From assembly GCA_030544215.1 (NCBI GenBank), contig JARZZO010000014.1, forward strand, positions 21,831,734 to 21,895,733: 64,000 nucleotides of DNA. The letters are read 5' to 3'. Positions 1 to 12,313 of this stretch are shown here, piece by piece. The first letter of the stretch is position 1; the number at the start of each line of letters is the position of its first letter. The notes under the pieces were generated by a model. It was not told the DNA's origin, made no database searches, and saw nothing but the letters and a program-made list of their open reading frames with translations. Made by a program: the position numbers and the translations under genes. Origin of the DNA: Zantedeschia hybrid cultivar. Its lineage: Eukaryota; Streptophyta; Magnoliopsida; Alismatales; Araceae.

Positions 1-3000
1 TTCACCGACTGGAGATGTTACAAGGACTGGGGTACCACACAGTGGGTGGTCGCAACGGTCACTAGGATTCTGTTTCCTACATGACCCAGAATGCAAAATA
101 CGGCCAGATGCAACTATTTCTGGCAAGTATTTGCTGGAGATTCCGCGCTGCTTCATGATGTTTAATACTTTGCTCTGCCTTTGTACCTGATACCAAAGGC
201 TCATTGCCTCCCAAGATGGCTCAAGCTTTGATGGATGTTCACCAACATACACAGTCAAAAGCTTGCCAGGATGATCAACAGAAATGGCACTGTAGGACAA
301 GTAAGCCCCGGTGGGAAGAATTTCCTGTATGTGAAACCCCTTCTGCCACTTTGGATCCTCTAGTGCCACCACTGAACCTGGCTTGAGTTTTAAACATGAT
401 GTTTGCTCTTTGAAGGAACAGTCAGTCTCAGATTCAAGTTCTTCTCTATCATCATAAAACGTCTTTCTTGTTGGCACCAATCCACTGCACTCTATTCTAC
501 GTTTGTGGAGGCGTAGACTGTGATCTGCAGCTAATGAGGAAATGGACCTTCTGGGTGGACCCTTCCGTTGGACAATAGAATTAAATGTTGCCAAAAGAAG
601 ATGTAATGTCCCCATATCTCCCCAATTTGCATTTCCTAGCTTGTTCCAGATCCGGTCAATGGGTGAAATGCAGACTTCAGCATGGACCCTTATCCACTTT
701 GCAACAGATTTGTATGGGTTGCTTGAATTTGTTTCAAGTTTGCTCAGATCACCCCCAAAACTGACCACGCCCCCATATTTTGAGTCCAGAACAAGAAGAT
801 AGATAGGATCACTGCTTAATATGGTGAGCCTGCTCAAACTCTTAGATAGAAGAATATGAAAGCCATAGAATAGAGCTTCGCAGATAGTCGATGCTGACAG
901 AGAGATATCATTTCCACATGCAATGTTTGCTTTGAGTAATGCAAATTCTACCACATGACCCCACTGAACTTCTTGTTCATCTTCATTTTTTGCTATGAGA
1001 GCTGCTCCACATAGCTGACTAAGTCTTCCCATTGATACTGCTTTCTCAACATTATAAAACTTAAATCCAGGACGGCGAGGACAAGACAAAGAGAATGGAA
1101 GCGGACCACTTTTATGCCAGAAGGTGCGCCAAAGGCCATTAACAATAGTGTAAAGGAAGTCTTCCAGGGCAAGAAATTGGCATTGTTTGACATCATCAGA
1201 AGCATTAGGTGAATATGGCATCCTGAAAAGCTGCTGGAATACGACACCCTCCAATGCATAATCAAGCTTGCACAGTTCATCAAGCAGAAAAGGGGATCTA
1301 AACAACAGTTTCCTATCAGGAGGATGTGCAGGTTTCCTCTCTAAGACCCAATCTTTGATATTATTTGAAAATACCTCACCATCAATAAGTGTCTTCACAT
1401 AATATTTTAGGCTTTTGTATACTCTTCTTGATAATTGAAGAGACCTACTGGCAGCCGATACACAGGATCTTTTGTCAGGGGATGTGCCTGCATCACATGG
1501 CTTGCATTGTTATTAGTGATGATACATTGAGGACAATAATGTGCATATCAATGGTTTTGATGTAAGACAGCCAAGTTCCAACTTCCAAATGAACAGCAGC
1601 ATTCTTACACTACTTATCACATACATGTGTTTTTAATTTGATGAGCATAGCACCTGGGAATAAAGATGGGTGGTGAAATGCCTTAAATTTATGGCCTCTA
1701 AGTTCCCTGCTCAACGAGTTTGGTTAAATCTCACAAAGACAGCCTTGTTTTATCTTCCTAGTTTTGTTTATGTACTCTACAAAAGTTTCCTGCTCAGTAA
1801 GTTTGGTTAGATCTTGTAAAGACAGCCTCATTTTATATTGCTAGAGATGATTTTCAAAAACATATCTCAGTATCAGGGACTCAACAACCAGAAAAAATAA
1901 TGAAAATAGCTTCTATGATGCCAAAATCTATCCAAAATTTGAATCATATCTGTAACCTAGCCTAATTTGCTTACTAGTCATGTTGCAGTTTCATGTAACC
2001 CAGGGATCATACTTCCTACTCTCTAGCCCATCCCCAACAGAAATAAAAAACCTGCTTCTAATGCCCTTTTATACATCATTGCTAGGAACATAAAAAGGAA
2101 ATTCTAGAATGAGTGTCAACCACAAGTTTTGTCCAGTATCTTCCACACATTCAACTAAGAATAATTGTACAGAAGTTAATATTGTTTTTTGCAATCAGAG
2201 AAAGAGCTAAATAAAAGAAAATTCTTGCATCATTTTACAGATGACAAGCTCACATAGACAGTGGTATTACCATCTTTCTACATTCAAACAAAAAACTTTC
2301 AGATTAATCATCGGCAGTCCTATGTTAAATTAGTTAATAAGAAGCCACACAGAAATTCAAGAAAAAGAAACATATCTTCATTATAGCATAGCTTAAGGTT
2401 ATGCAACAAAGGAACAACATTTAAAGATAATCATAGTGAGATAACCAAAGTGGAGAGAGAAGAAAACGTGCATCCATAACCATTCTCATGTGTAACATAC
2501 CATCAAAGTATAAACTCATTATGCAACGGTATGCAGAATCTGGAGGTTCACAGTCATTCCTTATGTGTTTCAATCAATCAGCCAACTACTAATGACAAAC
2601 ATTGCACCCTTAAAGCCTAGAAATGATATGGCAATGTCTTCTTTTTGTTTGTATATTATATACATATATATACAGCAGTTTGCATTTCTGGAGAAAAATT
2701 AACCAGCATGTCTTTTAATAATGAAGGGCCTGGATGAGTGCACAGATGTGGGGACATTGAACTGATTCCCCTGAATCTGCTACAGTTGTGCCTCTCCAAT
2801 GTTGTATATAGTTCGTCAAGTAGATCTACCCCCAGATGATTCACCTTCAATCTTCATGGATTCTATAGTTTATCTTTAGTTGCCTGATAAAAAAATGCAT
2901 TCATGTGTCTGCATTTGGATTGTCAGTTCACTGATCAGTGAAAAATGATTTGTAAGCAAAGGCCAGACAGAAGGAACATATATTACAGAGCTTGTAAGGG

Positions 3001-4089
3001 TCATGTACATAACATTCAATCAGAAGTGTACCATTCGTCATTGGACTTCGCATGTAAAATAAGCATTTTTTTTCCTACAATATCAATAAAAAAAACAATG
3101 TTTTTCCAGGAAAAGGTTTCACAAGAAAGAATGGAAAGAAAAAAAAAAAATATATATATATATACATAAATGTCCACAAGAAAAGTATACAAAGAGTTAA
3201 AAAAAAAAAAGACAATGCATAGTGAAAGGCATAGTAAGAACCAAATTTGATGACGAACCAGCTTTGGATCTCCTGAAACTTCCATCCAAACTATGCCCAT
3301 GATGAAACGAGTCTTGATCATTTTCTTGAAATCCTGGGTGACACAATTCATAAGGTAAGCAAAGAACATATATTTGAACAGACATAAAATTTCAATAGAT
3401 GCCACATTCATTTCCATAGTTCTATCATCCTCATCAATGTACGATATCTAGGACACTAAATGCCATTTCTCTCATGCTTTTATAAATTCGTGAACGGTTC
3501 AATCAAAGCCTTGCGCAGTAGGTGCCTGTGAATTTGCAAAACGTTGCAGCATATCTATCACCCACCACCTTCGCAGCTAGTCAACTAGATTCCTACTGGA
3601 TAACCTCAGAAGCAAGTTACCTACCATGGTAAGTTTTACCAGAACATACTCATTGTCAAAAGAAAGAGGTTACCCATCTCTTCTGCCCTAATCAATTACG
3701 TCCACTTAAAAACCATTGAATCATGCAACTAGTAAAACCCACAACATTCTTCAGAACCTCTTACACTGACTGAGCCACCGGAAATCTCAAACTGACGAAC
3801 TCCCATTCGACAAAAACTGGCAACAGACAACACATTGCCCTTGGGCACATCCCCAAACCTCTCCTCTCACAAAACACGCTCACCACCCGCTTCCGCCATC
3901 TCACCCATCGGAATGCCCGCACGCCCAACTGACTTCGTCCCGCATTCCATTTGCGCAAGACCACATCACATCAAACTCAAAAGCTACAAACCAGGCCTCC
4001 TCCCTTACTCCCACAGTTCCTCACAGTATCACCAACAAAGAACCATTCGAGGTTTCCCAAGGGGGCGGGGGACACTCACCGGAGCTCAT
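1..4089 (-). CDS. Host gene, 5' part: conserved plant protein of unknown role (exons 1 and 2, runs off left edge)
   Basis: Two coding exons are visible on the minus strand. Exon 1 codes from ATG 4089 to 4080 (three codons plus one base) and ends at a clean GTGAGT donor at 4079. Exon 2 starts at 1487 after a TGATGCAG acceptor and stays open to base 1. Phases match (1 to 1), giving 499 codons that begin MSSGTSPDKRSC. Composition is that of a normal soluble protein with no signal peptide or membrane segment; a Cys/His cluster (SDRCDHPLCGTP) lies near the left edge. The text resembles a conserved plant family that is often given the doubtful name 'erythronate-4-phosphate dehydrogenase family protein'; I recall this only from general knowledge and no dehydrogenase motif is visible in this part. 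Function unknown. The C-terminal part lies outside the window. Confidence 0.75.
1488..4079 (-). other. Intron 1 of the host gene
   Basis: A 2.6 kb AT-rich stretch between the exon 1 donor (GTGAGT, 4079) and the exon 2 acceptor (TGATGCAG, 1488). It contains TA microsatellites near 2651..2672 and 3139..3166 and poly-A/T tracts. I see no further coding exon, RNA gene or mobile element; long reading frames here lack coding character. Confidence 0.7.
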
Positions 4090-5264
4090 AGCGAGATCTG
4101 GACAGCCAGCGGCCACGAGCTAGCGGCGGGATCCGATCGGAGCGACCACCGGCGGCGCCGCAGTGGAAATGCCCTCTCGCCTTTTCCTCTTCCTCCGCTT
4201 CCTCGCAGGGATCGCTCTGCATCCCTCTGGAGCTCGACCGACACGGGCTTTTCTTTCCTTTTTTTCCTTCTTTTTTTATTTCCTCTCTTTTCCTCGTCCT
4301 GGTTCGTCTCGTGTGGTTTTTTAATAATGAGCAGCGGGGGAAAGAAGAGGAATGGAAGCGAAAGCCTGTGCATCGTGTTTCGCAGGGCAGCCGGGCACCT
4401 CGGTCCCCGTGGGGGCGGGGGCCTGCGGCTATGAGAATGATGCCTTCGTTCCACTGTTCCTCCGGAACTGTTTTGGTGACCCGGAACCGGCGAATGCGAC
4501 GGCGTACGGAAGAGAAGAAGGTGGCTTCCTCGGGGACCCCCATGGCTTTTTCGGGCGGGCCGGTGTGTCGGCGACAGTCGTGTTCTGTCTGTCGCGGTTT
4601 GGGTGACGTCTGCTGCCCAGTTTCTTTTCCGACATATTTATTGCGAAATTATTAGAAAATTACTACCTTTTTAAAACTTTTAAATTTTAAACTTTTTAGA
4701 TTTCTTTTGACAAAAAAGACTGCTTTTTTAAGGTAGTATGCCAGAACATAATTTTAAAAAGATTATGAAATAATTTAAGATAAAAAATTTGGGTAAGAGT
4801 ATGAAATTGCATTATTAGTTAAATAATTTAAGATGAAAATTGAATAAGAGTACAAGATTGCATTATTAGTTAAATAATTTTAAGATAAAAATTAAATAAA
4901 AGTACGAAGATTGCATTATTAGTTTTGTACTCAAATTAGGTTTCAGAGATAATCACTAAAGTTGTCAGATATTGATAGGTCATACTAAGATTTTAATTAA
5001 TCTCTACAAAACCATTCAATAAAGCATAAATAAAAGGAGAAATGCCTGTAATGTTTTCAGACACGAACATGGCTTATTAGATTGCAATACTCAAGGTATC
5101 ACCGTCCGATTTTCAGGATTGAAGGGTAGCGGCAGGGACGCGACTGATAATCGAATATTTCGGCTGGAGATTAGCACATAGTTTTGATCAGAATCTTGAT
5201 TATTTGTGTAATTAGTTAAAAGGTCATCGATCTACCTAGATTCGTATGAATCAACCTGTTTGAA
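4090..5264 (-). promoter_or_regulatory. 5' UTR and upstream region of the host gene
   Basis: The part next to the start codon (about 4090..4610) is GC-rich with purine-rich tracts on the minus strand, as expected for a leader and core promoter; no convincing TATA box is seen. From about 4630 the sequence turns AT-rich and contains a short tandem repeat (4757..4925). Element B begins at 5265, so the gene keeps roughly 1.2 kb of its own upstream DNA. Confidence 0.5.
4757..4925. repeat. AT-rich tandem repeat, about 3 units of 51-54 bp
   Basis: Imperfect units each contain ATTGCATTATTAG followed by a TTAAGAT and AAATTGAATAAG-like stretch. The core recurs near 4806, 4857 and 4910. It lies in the upstream region of the host gene. 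Confidence 0.6.
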
Positions 5265-5906
5265 TGTGATGTAGCCGAAACTATCACGGTCAGATTTCGG
5301 AGCTGGAATCCGAAGATTGGACCCGAAGCTGGATCGGATCGGTGAAGAGGACCGACGAGGATCCAGAACGAGGCGAGGGCGGAGACGGGGCCGAGGATCC
5401 GAGGCCGAGAGGTACCCGGGCGAGGGCTCGCCAGGAGCGAAGCTGAGACTCCCTCGGATGAAGCGAACCGGCCGGCGCAGGGTGTAGTTGAGGCTCCTTC
5501 GGGCGAGGTGGACCAGCCTGCGGAAGGCGTGGCTGAGGCTCCTCCGGACGAAGCGAACCAACCTGCGGAAGGCGTGGCCGAGGCTCCTCCGGACGAGGCG
5601 GAGGCAAACCAGCTTGCGGAAGGCGTCGAGACCGGAGGGAGAGGACCCGAAGTCGGCGGCCGAGACCGACTCGGAGAGGTCGGCGAAGATTCAAACCGAA
5701 GCCCCTGCAGAAGGAGGAAGAAAAAACGAAGAACCGGTCAGTAGGAGTCCCGGGCTTCGGCCCTAAAGAACCCCCTCCGACGGCTAAGTTAGCTTCTGAA
5801 GATGATTCGATTCAGAAGTCAGAGAAGAGGAAGAAGTAGCTTTAATGCTTTTTAGACTGTAATCCTTGGGGTCTCGAAGACATACCTTTGGTAATAAATA
5901 GCCGCG

Positions 5907-5914
5907 TATTTATA
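5907..5914 (-). promoter_or_regulatory. TATA box of the B 3' LTR
   Basis: TATAAATA on the minus strand within a CTATAAATACGCGG context. Transcription from this LTR would begin near 5880 and run towards the host gene start at 4089. Confidence 0.6.
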
Positions 5915-6010
5915 GCGGAGGATAGAGGTTACTTAATGGTGGCAACCGATATAGGACTATATACTCGGTTTACTGGTAAACCGCCATAGTGCATAACCCT
6001 CCCACCAGAG

Positions 6011-6269
6011 TGGGCCGGATACGGCTACTGGGCCGAAGGGGGTTGGGCCGCTGATGGGCCAGATGCCGCTTAGTGGACTGGAGCCTACTGGGCCGAGGGC
6101 TGCTGAGCCGCTAATGGGCCGAAGGCTATTGGGCCGCTGATGGGCCGAGGACCACTGGACTGCTTACTGGGCCGAGGGCTGCTGGGCCGCTAATGGGCCG
6201 AAGGCTGCCAGTGGGCCTTTTACTGCTGCTGTCGGACTGATCTCAGTGTTGGGCTTGTTTTAATGGGCC
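6011..6269 (-). promoter_or_regulatory. U3 array of 13 GGCCCA motifs in B
   Basis: TGGGCC on the plus strand (GGCCCA in the direction of B transcription) occurs 13 times, at 6011, 6029, 6044, 6055, 6089, 6115, 6130, 6140, 6168, 6183, 6194, 6212 and 6264, inside irregular repeat units. GGCCCA/TGGGCC is the site II type element bound by TCP factors in plants. It sits upstream of the LTR TATA box, so an enhancer role is inferred. Confidence 0.6.
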
Positions 6270-6292
6270 GAATCGGATTCTGCCCCATCACA

Positions 6293-6310
6293 TAGCCCCC
6301 CACTCTTGTC
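6293..6310 (-). other. Polypurine tract of B
   Basis: On the minus strand AAGAGTGGGGGGCTA lies directly before the LTR start TGTGATG. It is the expected primer site for plus-strand DNA synthesis and fixes the orientation of B. Confidence 0.65.
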
Positions 6311-7332
6311 TTCCTCAGTTTCATGAGATGGCGAGAGTAAATTCCGAAGCCTCCTTGGAGGAGTAACACAGCATGTGCTTTGTCTGAAATTTTTACTCTG
6401 CTTCGTCGTAAAAAAGGAACTGCCTTCGGTCGGCCGAGGGCTGGTAACAATCAACCTTGTCTTAGGCCGGGACCTCGTTATTGGTACCTTCGTCTCAGGC
6501 CGAGACTTAGCGACGGATGCCTTCGTCCTCGGTTGCGAAGGGACGAGTCTTCTGAACACGTCAGGACTCCTGAAAAAAAGACGGAAAAGACGTCGAGCTT
6601 CCCGTCCGAACGGTCGTGTCGTGAGAAAACACAGGACATGCGTCGTACATCTAACCGGCTTGCCGAAAGCACAAAAATATCCAGGCCGTTATCGGTGATC
6701 ACGCGGATCGCGGGTCACTTCGGCTCTCTGCCCAAAATCTCACTTGGATCGCCGCCTCTTCTGCTTCCGGCACGCGGATCGAAACACGTGGCGAGCATCC
6801 GGATGATCAGCTGAAGGATTAGGCAGCGTCCGGCCGTTGATTGCTTTCTCTCGATCCGGCAGCCCGCCCGTTATCATTGCCGAAGGACAGTATACGTGGC
6901 GCGCATCTGAGGGAAGTGGCGCCGAGGAGGGGGAAGATCTCGGCCGTTGAATTCGGTGGGGAATGCCTTCAACCTTCCCCATAAATAGGAGCCCCTCTCC
7001 CCAGGGCACTGTTCTGCTTTCTCCTTCCCCTGCGCCTGTGCTTTCCTGCGAGCGTCTTCTGCAAGCGTTCCTGCTTCTCCGGCGAAAAGCGAGCCATCGG
7101 GGGTGTTTGAGGGCGCCCTGTCCGTCGTCGGGAAGCTCTTTGTTGCCTGGAGTTGTCGCCGGGGAGCTTTCTGTTGTCCGAGAGGCCGTTGGCAGTCGAG
7201 GAGACCTTGTTTGAGGGTAAGCCTCAATTCTCCTTCTCTGCTCCGTGATTCATGTCCAGTAGCTCTCCTTCGGCCGAGAGTAGCTCTTCGGCCGAAGGTT
7301 GTTCCTCTTGCTCTTCATCCCGGCCTCCCGAG
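6311..7332 (+). promoter_or_regulatory. Internal promoter and leader of the B antisense gene
   Basis: This part of B lies between its 3' LTR and the antisense gene. A plus-strand TATA-like box (CATAAATAGG, 6980..6989) is followed by a pyrimidine-rich leader with a plausible start near 7010. A GTAAGC splice donor at 7217 suggests a 5' UTR intron, whose acceptor I could not fix because a solo A LTR interrupts at 7333. No long coding frame with normal composition is present. Confidence 0.5.
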
Positions 7333-8673
7333 TGTAGACACGCTAATTTTGACATCATTTCGAGTAAATTTCATATCATATAATAATGCCTCAGAATGGT
7401 CTGATATTTGATCATTGGTTAATTTTTATTGATCTTTTTAAGTTAATTATCTAAATAGTGTCGGGTCAGACAGATATGATTTAAGTTAATTAATTAAATT
7501 GATTTTAGCTCAAATTTCAGTTAAAATATGAAGAAGTCTAAAAGTCGTCGACCTGTGTGGACGCCATTTAGAGTTTATTCTTATTTTAACGTTTAAATTT
7601 GAATTTTAATCCGCATATTAATTAGCTAAAAGACGTCTGCATGGAACGACGCCATTTAGATTTCCTAAGTTGTTTCTACTTCTCTTCCGGATGTTTATCC
7701 TTATCTTAATGTAAACGGCGTCTACACGTGGCGACGCGTTTTATCTAATTACAGATAAAGATAAGTTTTTTCCGGATGTTTATCCTTATCCTAATCAGTT
7801 TGAAAGGCGTCTTCAATGGACGACGCGTTTTAGATAATTACAGATAAAGATGAATTAATCTGTATTTATCTGTTGGTTAAGATGGATAAATTTGAAAATT
7901 TCTCCATGTAAATCCGCGGACGCAAAGAAGTTTATAAATACCCTGCCTCTTGGATGAGTGACAGAGTTAGTGATTGAAGTGATACCAGAGTGATAATTGA
8001 GTGAAAATCGAAGCAACGACGTCCAAACGCTGAAGTGTTGCTGCTTCCAGAAGTCGGCGTCCATTCTTCATCCATCCAAGACCAAGACTTCCAGGGGCCA
8101 TCCATCATTAACCTTCAATTCAATTTCTGCATTCTCTCTTTTCATATTTTTCATCTCATTAGTCTTACCACTTCATCACATCACTCCATGCAACACACAC
8201 AACACTAACATCATTTTCAAAACCTATTTGATTAAGGGGTTTAAAAGACCACTCAACAAGTGAGTTTTCTGTTTAGTTGCATGTTTAAAATCTCTTTTAG
8301 AATAAAAACTATTTTTGCCTAAGTTCTCATCATTGTTATTTCTTTCTATTTCTTGCAAGGTACAAAAGAGAATCAAAAGGGAGGGAATCAACAGTAAACA
8401 ACAAGGAATCTGGACGATCATCAAAACTCAACAACAATCAAAGTAAGAACAAAGACAAGAAAGGGCTCTCTTTCTTCAGCCGGCTAAAGGAAGGGAACTA
8501 AGAACTCAACATCTCCCACATCCAAATAGGTAGGCGATCAAACTCTTTCTTTTGGAACTTTTAAGTCAAAAGTTCTGGCGATCACTTCACTTAGTTTCTT
8601 TTTAATAGGTTTATTTTGCACCTAAACAACATAGTTTTTCATGATAATCACACACTCATTTTAAGCACTCACA
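7333..8673 (+). mobile_element. Solo LTR of family A
   Basis: It starts TGTAGACACG and ends AGCACTCACA (1341 bp) and aligns over its whole length with the A1 LTRs, with clearly more divergence. Flanking 5-mers CCGAG (7328..7332) and CCAAG (8674..8678) differ at one base, consistent with an old target duplication. No internal A sequence follows, so it is a solo LTR left by LTR-LTR recombination. Four palindromic modules have arms starting at 7545, 7633, 7718 and 7807. It sits in the leader of the B antisense gene. Confidence 0.85.
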
Positions 8674-8723
8674 CCAAGTCTTCCTTGTCATCTCCCTTTT
8701 CTTCTAATTCCCTTGCTTCCATC

Positions 8724-10598
8724 ATGGCGGATGAGGCCGAGGTGTCTCGGGCTAAAGAGGCCGAGGAGGTTCCGGCTATAGCCCAGGCTTCTACTTCCGG
8801 CCGGCGCCGGGCCGAGACTGTTTCCGATGCGATCTGTATTCTTACTGAAGATGGCGTCAAGACCATTGCTTCCTACTATCAGCTTCCATCTTGGATGATT
8901 CATTATCGGCCTGGGAAGAACACCATGGCTAACTCTATCCGACCGGGCTGCTTTTCTATCTATGAGCAGAGCTTCCGGGCGGGCTTTCGTCTTCCCCTTC
9001 CTTCCTTTGTTATCAACCTTCTGAGTTTTTACGGATTGGCCCCATCTCAATTCTTCCCGAATTCTTGGCGGACAGTCTACGCCTTCTTGGCTGTGAACGC
9101 TTATATTGACGCCATCCCTTCGGTAAACATCTTTCGCTATCTCTTCAAGATACAACCACAGGGGAAATCCGACTGGTACTGCTTCGTCCCCCGCTTCGGC
9201 CGGGGTATCTTCTTTGGGAAGTCTTCGTCCATTCACCATTGGAAGAAGAGCTTCCTCTTTGTTTCTCTTCCGGAGAAGGAGAAGAGCGTGTGGCCCTTCC
9301 CTACTGAATGGGCACCTCTGGCCGAAGGCCTCTCCGATCCGCCTTCCCTTAATCCCGATCAGCTCCACATCGTGCACCTTCTGGAAGCCGAGGCTCCGTA
9401 TGACATTGCGGAGCTCTTCGAGGAAGAGGAGGGGGTCGTACAGACTGGGGCTTGGCCGAATCCGACGAAATCTCCTCCTCGAGTCTCTCCTTACCTTCCT
9501 CCCGAGGATATTCCGGGGGAGGCCGAGGGAGCTGCTGAGGTTGAGTCTCCGGCCGAAGCTCTTCCGACCGAAGAGGGTGCTGAAGCTTCGATCGAGGGTA
9601 AGTCGGTCTTGAGTCGAGGAGAGTTGCGTGTTGTAAGCTGCTAACTCTTTTTTCTGTTTGCAGAGATGTCTGGGTTTCGGGGACTGCTCGGCCGACTCGC
9701 CAAGCAGCCCGGTCAATCTCGACCATCCCAGCCGCAGGCGGCGGGAGAAGGAGAGGCTAGAGGAGAGGCGGCCCCGAGCGCTCGGGCCGTAAGGCAGACG
9801 GCGGCTTCGGTCGAAGGCCGCGCTGCCGCTGCTGCTCTCGAAAGAGAGAAGAAGGGAAAGTCGGTCGTCCGAGGGAGCGGCCGACCAGCGAAGCGGAGCC
9901 AGGCGGATGATCCTGGCGAGAAAGAATTTGCCCAGGCAGCCAAGAGGCCGGTGGCTACCCGAGGGGCTCCTCTCTCGTCGCCTCCCGAACCACCGAGGCG
10001 ACTCCCCTCCGGCCACGGCGGCCGGCACAGAGGACCTCTCTTTTCCCTTCGGGGCGGCCATGACGCACATGTCCTGTGAATACGGGCATGAGCCCTGGGT
10101 CCCGGATTTGGGGATCTTCGCGGACGAGAGCCTGGAGGACTCTCGGACATGCCTGCGTTTGATCCGCGGCTTGACCCTCCCGATAGCCGAGGACGAGATG
10201 AGAGAGCTGTCTTCGGAGGGCTTATCTATGCAATGCGTCCGATACGCTGTCCAGGTAAAAAACTTCTTTATTTGTCTTGGTTTAGTATTTTCCTTAGCTC
10301 TTTTGCACTTGCTCAATTTTTCTTGCCTTCGACTGTAGACCGCAGTCATGTGCGGAGGCCTCGTTCGCCGCCAAGCAGCCATTCAGCAAAAACTCCGGGA
10401 CATCGACCAGGCCTCGGATCAGTTGGCTTCGGGCAAAGTAGCCTCGGTGCAGCGTGATCTCGAGGCCAACGTTGACATGCTCCTGAGAGCTAATGCTCGG
10501 ATGCGGGCCGAGCTGGGGGAGCAAAAGGAGGTGATCCGCACTACCTCCGAGGCCAAGACGAAGGACAAGCAGGAGAGGGAGAAGGTCGAGAAGGAACT
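8724..10598 (+). pseudogene. B antisense gene, exons 1, 2 and first part of 3 (Transposase_28-like)
   Basis: ATG 8724 (context ATCATGG) opens exon 1 to 9597, ending at a GTAAGT donor; exon 2 is 9664..10254 and exon 3 begins at 10339, each with good AG acceptors. Exon 1 carries the pattern of the 'putative gypsy type transposon' family (PF04195-like: FSIYEQSFRAGFRLPLP, GLAPSQFFPNSW, DWYCFVPRFGRG, a HWKKSFLFV strand). Exon 2 is low complexity and then conserved again (EYGHEPWVPDLG); joining the halves needs a one-base frameshift between about 9960 and 10060, so the gene is broken. Exon 3 is coiled coil and is cut by element C at 10598. It lies antisense to B pol, in the usual place of extra ORFs in Tat elements. 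Function unknown. Confidence 0.75.
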
Positions 10599-11957
10599 TG
10601 TAACGACCCGCCATCCTATGACCGGAGACCCGGTCACTAAATGGATGTCGGCCCATTAACTGCGGGTTCACACCCGGATCTCACACAACACGTCTGGAGG
10701 AGTAAGCGCTAAACAAGACTAAATATAACAAACACACGGACCACAAGGTAAGCAAGTGCGCAGGAAGGAAAATAACAGTGTCCGTATACAGTCCAACAAT
10801 AATTACATGTCCAACAATTAAATAAGTACAGGCAGAAGGAAGAACAACAACATCGGGGCATACCCCGGAACTAAGACAGCTGCTGGTCCGCACACCGAGA
10901 AGACACCACGCTCCCGCTCGCCTCGAGGTCCACACCTGAAACCGCAGGGAGTGAGCCACACCAGAAATGGGCTCAGTAGGGATCATCCGATCCCCTGCCT
11001 CCCACTCACACACCCACAAGTGTAACAACAGGAATATATGGCAATTTAAGTAAAGCAGTAAACACAACACTCAACTCTAATGTGAAACGCACGGTAAGCA
11101 GTGTAACAAGAACCACTCCAAGTAACCCGAAGAACTCAACACAGAGTCACGACTCACAGTCAAAGTCCACGAAGCGACTAAACCACACTGTCGACCGAAG
11201 TCGAACGTCGCCTCCCAACACTACCACCACTACTCACGCCTGTCCACCCCTACAGTGTTCCGGGGCACTGTAGGGTGAGGCAGAGAGTCAAACTAGGACT
11301 AGCTGGACTCAGTGTACCGCCACTGCCAGCTACGTGTGCACACAAGCAGTCTAGACTACTGTCCTACCACCGGATTGCCTCCACGCTAGGCCTCAGCGCT
11401 TCAGGAGGGCCCTGGGGACCGGCGAACCCCCGTCAAGCCGAAGCTACAGGAACTACCCACAAACCCAACTCTCCCGGGCTGCGTCAGGCCAAGGGCTATA
11501 GGTACCACTCGTAACCTTGATCAAAGGTCACATCAGGCCCACTGGCTAAAGGGTAAACCAACTCCCACCAGAAACACCACCAGCTCCTCAGCAAGAAGCA
11601 CGCCAGAAGCTGTCACGACAACCAAAGGAAACCCCGACCCGCTGAGACCAAACAGCAACCCCTCGGATAGCACACAGCTACTCCGGCCCGACGGGCTCAA
11701 GGTGGTTCTGCTTGTCTCAGCCAAGGGTAAAACACAACGTGCACCACGCCACAGACACCATGACCCTGTCCCCATCGGTCCATGGTGACAACGTAAACCA
11801 CAGTTAACACGGTCCACATTCGCATAACACAAACACACATGTAATCATGATTCCATTCGTACAGTAAACCTCAGTCTCAGTATACAACCCACAGCATGCA
11901 TAAGAACCATCCCACCGTGACACATGCACGGTATAACAGATTTAAGCATTTCTGTCT

Positions 11958-12313
11958 TGAATCGCGTCGACCGAGGTCGACGCCATTCAAGACCCTTAGA
12001 CAGGTTTATTAAAAGCCAGTATATCGCTTAAAACGCGTCCACCAGTGAAGCCGCCGTTTTAAAACGCGTCAGGGTCGCCCGACGCCATTCAACCCAGAAA
12101 TCCAGATTTACAGACCCTTAAACGGGGGCATTTCCTGCCTAAATGGCGTCATGATGGCCCGACGTCCTTCAGAAAGGCGTCGTCCATCCATGACGTCATT
12201 TATCGCAGAACCCCTAACTCAGGAAACCTCGAACAGGGAGGTTTCTGCGCTAAAACGCGTCGTGCTGACCGGACGTCTTTCGGAAAGGCGTCGACCCAGC
12301 CCGACGCCATTTA
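11958..12313. repeat. Seven palindromic modules in C, paired in a 111 bp tandem repeat
   Basis: Left arms (GCGTC) start at 11964, 12035, 12066, 12146, 12177, 12257 and 12288; each has a matching right arm after 10 bases (the 12035 copy has a degenerate right arm, GCCGC). From 12035 on they form pairs 31 bp apart that recur every 111 bp, with sequence between pairs also similar. Right-arm variants GACGT occur at 12161, 12192 and 12272. Confidence 0.8.

Larger units (their letters stand above)
5265..6292 (-). mobile_element. 3' LTR of element B (Ty3/Gypsy, Tat lineage)
   Basis: Boundaries are set by a 7-base terminal inverted repeat (TGTGATG at one end, CATCACA at the other) and by a purine tract next to the right end, which places this as the 3' LTR of a minus-strand element. 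Length is 1028 bp. On the minus strand U3 starts with TGTGATGGGG, contains a dense GGCCCA array, a TATA box at 5914..5907, and a GC-rich R/U5. Flanking 5-mer TTGAA (5260..5264) is the expected target duplication, but the partner copy lies outside the window. Plus-strand reading frames here are low-complexity shadows. Confidence 0.8.

Noticed and set aside
3016..3417. 133-codon frame in the host intron
   Set aside because: It reads through poly-A/T and TA repeats, lacks coding composition and overlaps other frames.
4076..4655. Several long frames on both strands near the host promoter
   Set aside because: GC-rich leader sequence gives long frames by chance; composition is Arg/Pro/Ser-rich and frames overlap each other.
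5232..5766. Arg/Leu-rich frames with repeated RLLR or PRPR-type text
   Set aside because: They are shadows of the short repeats in the R/U5 part of the B LTR.
8688..10382. 564-codon minus-strand frame
   Set aside because: It is the reverse shadow of the spliced plus-strand antisense gene of B; it covers introns and has no family resemblance.
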